Source: Lachnospiraceae bacterium | GTDB taxonomy: Bacteria > Bacillota_A > Clostridia > Lachnospirales > Lachnospiraceae | Length of the DNA: 6,324 bases | Direction: 5' to 3' | Assembly (NCBI GenBank): GCA_017614185.1 | Contig: JAGACI010000005.1 | Span: 1 to 6,324 of the forward strand | In this document: piece after piece, positions 3,845-6,324 of the stretch | Position numbering within the stretch: position 1 is the stretch's first letter | Layout of the letters: each line of letters starts with the position of its first letter | The notes under the pieces: model-generated | Databases searched by the model: none | What the model was told of the DNA's origin: nothing | The model's input: the letters and a program-made list of their open reading frames with translations, nothing else | Program-made: the position numbers and the translations under genes

Positions 3845-6324
3845 ATGAAATACGCAGCATTTATAAGTTACAGGCACGCTCCTCTCGACATGGAGATTGC
3901 CAAGAAAGTTCACACCGCCCTGGAGACATATAAGATTCCGGGGTCTGTGAGGAAAAAAGTTAATAAATCAAAACTTGGGAGGGTTTTTAGAGATCAGGAG
4001 GAGCTTCCTATCGGAAGCAACTTAAGTGACAATATCTCTGAGGCCCTTTCGTCGTCTGAGTACCTGATTGTCATCTGCTCACCAAGGACCCCTGAGTCAT
4101 ACTGGGTTCAAAAAGAGATAGATGCTTTCATTTCCATGCACGGAAGAGACAGGGTTCTTGCGGTTTTAATCGAAGGCGAGCCGGATGAGAGTTTCCCTCC
4201 CGCCCTCCTTGTCGATGAAAAAGGCAATCCCGTCGAACCCCTTGCAGCGGACGTAAGAGGCGAAACAAAGAAAGAACGTAACGGCAAATTTAAGACCGAG
4301 ATTTTAAGACTAATCGCTCCCCTTCTTGGCTGCTCATACGATGATTTAAAGCAGCGCCAGAAAGAGCGAATCATAAAAAGAACAATCTCTCTCGTATCCG
4401 CAGGCGCCGCTGTAATCGCCATCGCAGGTACTGCCTTTGGTATCTATAATGCCAGAGTCGCTGACGAGATGACTAAGCTTGCTAACGAAAAAGCAGAGCT
4501 TGCCGATGAGAAGACTAAACTTGCTAACGATATTCTCGAAGAATACAAAGAAAAACAGGAAAATCAGTCAAGATTCCTTGCAAAGGAAGCCATCCAGGTA
4601 ATGGAGGGCGGAAACAGGGAAGATGCCGCATTAATCGCAATGGCCGCACTCCCCGGAGAAGATGACAGGCCCTACGTTCCGGAAGCCGAGGAAGCTTTAG
4701 GTGAAATTCTTCACGCATACGACCTTGGATACTCAATGGAGTTTGACAGGACTCTTCCTTTAAACCTTACCGTAAGCGACATGAAGTTAAGTCCTGACAA
4801 AAAGCACCTTGCTGCTGTCGACTTTGGAAGCAACGTTTACGCGTGGGATACCGAGACATGGGAAAGAACCTTTATAATCAAGCCTGTGGTTCTTGAGACA
4901 TTCTATCTTGATGATGTTGATGCGATTGAGATTGACGATACGGGTGTTTATGTCCTTTCGCAGAAGCTTCTTTCAAAGTATGACTTTGACGGCAACCCCG
5001 TATATGCCAAAATTCTTGACGGATATTTCAAACACCTTGCGGTTGATTCCGAGTTAGACCTTGTCTACTGCATAGGTAACGATTATATCTGCCCTTATGA
5101 GGCATCAACAGGTAAAGAACTTGAAATAATCGAGACACCCAAAGAGAATTGGACTTTCTTTTCTGACGAGAAATTCTCAAAGGACAAGAAGTATTTCTAT
5201 ACGGTTTTAAATAATCACGATTCTGAGAGAGAATTCCTGGGAATCTATAAGCTTGGCGAAGAAGAGCAGAAAGAGCCCAAGATAATTAAGCTTTCCGAAG
5301 AAAGTGTACATCAGGTTTTCTCGACTCCCGCAGGAAACGTTGCCCTTATTTCAAGTAAGGACAACTTCTGGATGGAAGACAATCCCGATATGTGGCTTGA
5401 CGTTATTAATCCCGAGACTGGAAGCACACTTTGGAGTAAGAAACTTCCCGTACAGTTCAGGAGGGCAACAACAGCCTACACGGATTTGAATGCCCGTGAA
5501 TACACAGACAGTGAAGGAGTCATTCATCGCCAGGTTGTATGCATCGCAGAGAGCGAAGCTTTTTGCTATGATGAGGAAACAGGAGAACTCATCTCCTCTC
5601 TCACTCTTCCCGCAGACGGCTGCACACTTGATTTAAGAAGCGATAACGAATATGGATTCGTAAGCTATACAAACGGCGGAATCGACACCATTAATTTTGT
5701 AAACGGCCAAATTATTTCTGAGAATGCGATTGCAACAAACCTCGGAATCAGGGATGTTTTGTTAATGGATGGCAGAGTCATCATAAGAGCCGGTCAGTCC
5801 TCCGATATTTATCTCCTTAAATATCACAAAAACAAGGACCTTGTGACAATCTGTGAAAAGGGCAAAGGCCAGGATATCTGTGATGTTGCTCCCGACGGAA
5901 GCTATATTGTCACAAGCGAAACCGGGATGTTGCATTTTGTCGACATGGAAGGCAATTACTTCTATGACTTTGAAATCGGGCAGGATTATCCCCTTGATAA
6001 GACTTTTTATAAAGATAAATATATCGTTGTCGGATACGACTACTTAAGAATCGTAAGCCCCACCGATAAGAGTTTTGAGGAAATTAAATTTGCGGACCTT
6101 GGTCATGATGACAAGTTCTTTAAGCTTAGGTTCTCCGGAAAGGGAAGATACATAACCTTCTGGGACAGCCGCGATTACACTGTTTTTGACGTTGAGGAAA
6201 AAGACTTTATCACAAATGGAAGCTGCGAGTCCCTGATTGGTGGAGCAGTCACTTCCGATGACGGTGCTTTCGTTTACATATCCCCGAACGGTCAGGTTTT
6301 GATGAGGGCCGATATCAAAAACGA
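3845..6324 (+). CDS. TIR-domain transmembrane protein with coiled coil and beta-propeller-like region, 3' end missing
   Basis: 826 codons are visible with no stop; the end lies beyond the window. Residues 1-165 are a TIR domain: AAFISYRHAP (4-13), the BB-loop region VFRDQEELPIGS (47-58), YLIVICSP (73-80) and YWVQKEI (86-92). Glu91 sits at the catalytic glutamate of NAD-cleaving TIR domains (SARM1 has WVHKEI). A basic patch (KQRQKERIIKR) precedes one hydrophobic segment (about 180-201), so TIR should be cytoplasmic and the rest outside. A Glu/Lys-rich coiled coil (about 203-240) follows, then a helical region with SRFLAKEA (242-249), as in bacterial TIR-WD40 and STAND proteins. From about 300 onward come degenerate beta-propeller-like repeats such as LSPDKKHLAA...VYAWDTE (315-337), APDGSYIVTS (682-691) and FSGKGRYITF. 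It probably senses a signal or partner through the propeller and responds through TIR, by NAD hydrolysis or signalling. The ribosome site is AGGAAAG at 3830-3836, inside the phosphoesterase gene's end. Function is inferred from domains only. Confidence 0.9.
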   Translation, partial: MKYAAFISYRHAPLDMEIAKKVHTALETYKIPGSVRKKVNKSKLGRVFRDQEELPIGSNLSDNISEALSSSEYLIVICSPRTPESYWVQKEIDAFISMHGRDRVLAVLIEGEPDESFPPALLVDEKGNPVEPLAADVRGETKKERNGKFKTEILRLIAPLLGCSYDDLKQRQKERIIKRTISLVSAGAAVIAIAGTAFGIYNARVADEMTKLANEKAELADEKTKLANDILEEYKEKQENQSRFLAKEAIQVMEGGNREDAALIAMAALPGEDDRPYVPEAEEALGEILHAYDLGYSMEFDRTLPLNLTVSDMKLSPDKKHLAAVDFGSNVYAWDTETWERTFIIKPVVLETFYLDDVDAIEIDDTGVYVLSQKLLSKYDFDGNPVYAKILDGYFKHLAVDSELDLVYCIGNDYICPYEASTGKELEIIETPKENWTFFSDEKFSKDKKYFYTVLNNHDSEREFLGIYKLGEEEQKEPKIIKLSEESVHQVFSTPAGNVALISSKDNFWMEDNPDMWLDVINPETGSTLWSKKLPVQFRRATTAYTDLNAREYTDSEGVIHRQVVCIAESEAFCYDEETGELISSLTLPADGCTLDLRSDNEYGFVSYTNGGIDTINFVNGQIISENAIATNLGIRDVLLMDGRVIIRAGQSSDIYLLKYHKNKDLVTICEKGKGQDICDVAPDGSYIVTSETGMLHFVDMEGNYFYDFEIGQDYPLDKTFYKDKYIVVGYDYLRIVSPTDKSFEEIKFADLGHDDKFFKLRFSGKGRYITFWDSRDYTVFDVEEKDFITNGSCESLIGGAVTSDDGAFVYISPNGQVLMRADIKN
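4463..4530 (+). repeat. Imperfect 42-bp-period direct repeat encoding the coiled coil
   Basis: Bases 4463-4488 and 4505-4530 match at 23 of 26 positions with a 42-bp period, that is two heptads. They encode DEMTKLANE and DEKTKLAND on either side of a related unit, KAELADE. This is an in-frame duplication that lengthened the helix just after the membrane segment of the TIR protein. Such repeats can expand or contract between strains. Confidence 0.75.

Noticed and set aside
3308..3913. A 201-codon open frame on the minus strand opposite the phosphoesterase gene
   Set aside because: It lies antisense to a gene with intact DHH motifs, has no recognisable domain, and is best explained as a codon-bias shadow.
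4108..4736. Open frames on the minus strand opposite the TIR gene (4108-4422 and 4524-4736)
   Set aside because: Their translations are low-complexity or Arg/Leu/Pro-rich and match no family; the plus-strand TIR frame is continuous and motif-rich.

Overview
The window looks like a chromosomal segment of an anaerobic Bacillota of the class Clostridia, most likely Lachnospiraceae (a Butyrivibrio/Roseburia-type organism). This is inferred from the protein types, moderate GC content, strong AGGAGG ribosome sites and very consensus-like sigma-A promoters; no marker gene is present. Five protein genes are visible, two of them cut by the window edges. I see no RNA gene, insertion sequence, CRISPR array or tRNA.

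Layout. The minus strand carries, at the left edge, the N-terminal 162 codons of a ferredoxin/[FeFe]-hydrogenase-like protein (1-488) with its own promoter (547-575). To its right is a ZnuA-type metal-binding lipoprotein (696-1739) that ends in a strong intrinsic terminator (611-667). A 171-bp divergent control region (1740-1910) follows. It holds a near-perfect promoter for the lipoprotein and a cluster of TTGCAA-type elements that I interpret as Zur/Fur-family operators. Rightward from it run a Fur/Zur-family repressor (1911-2357), a DHH/DHHA1 phosphoesterase with an unusual C-terminal extension (2333-3841) and a very large TIR-domain protein (3845 to the right edge, still open after 826 codons).

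How the genes may work together. The repressor and the lipoprotein form a classic divergent zinc-homeostasis pair: repressor, operators on the divergent promoter, zinc-binding protein. The repressor gene overlaps the phosphoesterase gene by 25 bp, and the phosphoesterase gene stops 3 bp before the TIR gene, so the three are very probably one operon.

The TIR protein has an N-terminal TIR domain with the putative catalytic glutamate, then a basic stretch, one membrane segment, a coiled coil and a long beta-propeller-like region. This is a receptor-like layout with TIR inside and the putative sensor outside. TIR domains often make NAD-derived nucleotide signals and DHH/DHHA1 enzymes hydrolyse small nucleotides. 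The tight pairing therefore suggests an undescribed nucleotide-signalling or defence module placed under a metal-responsive regulator. That last step is inference; the domain calls are directly supported by motifs.
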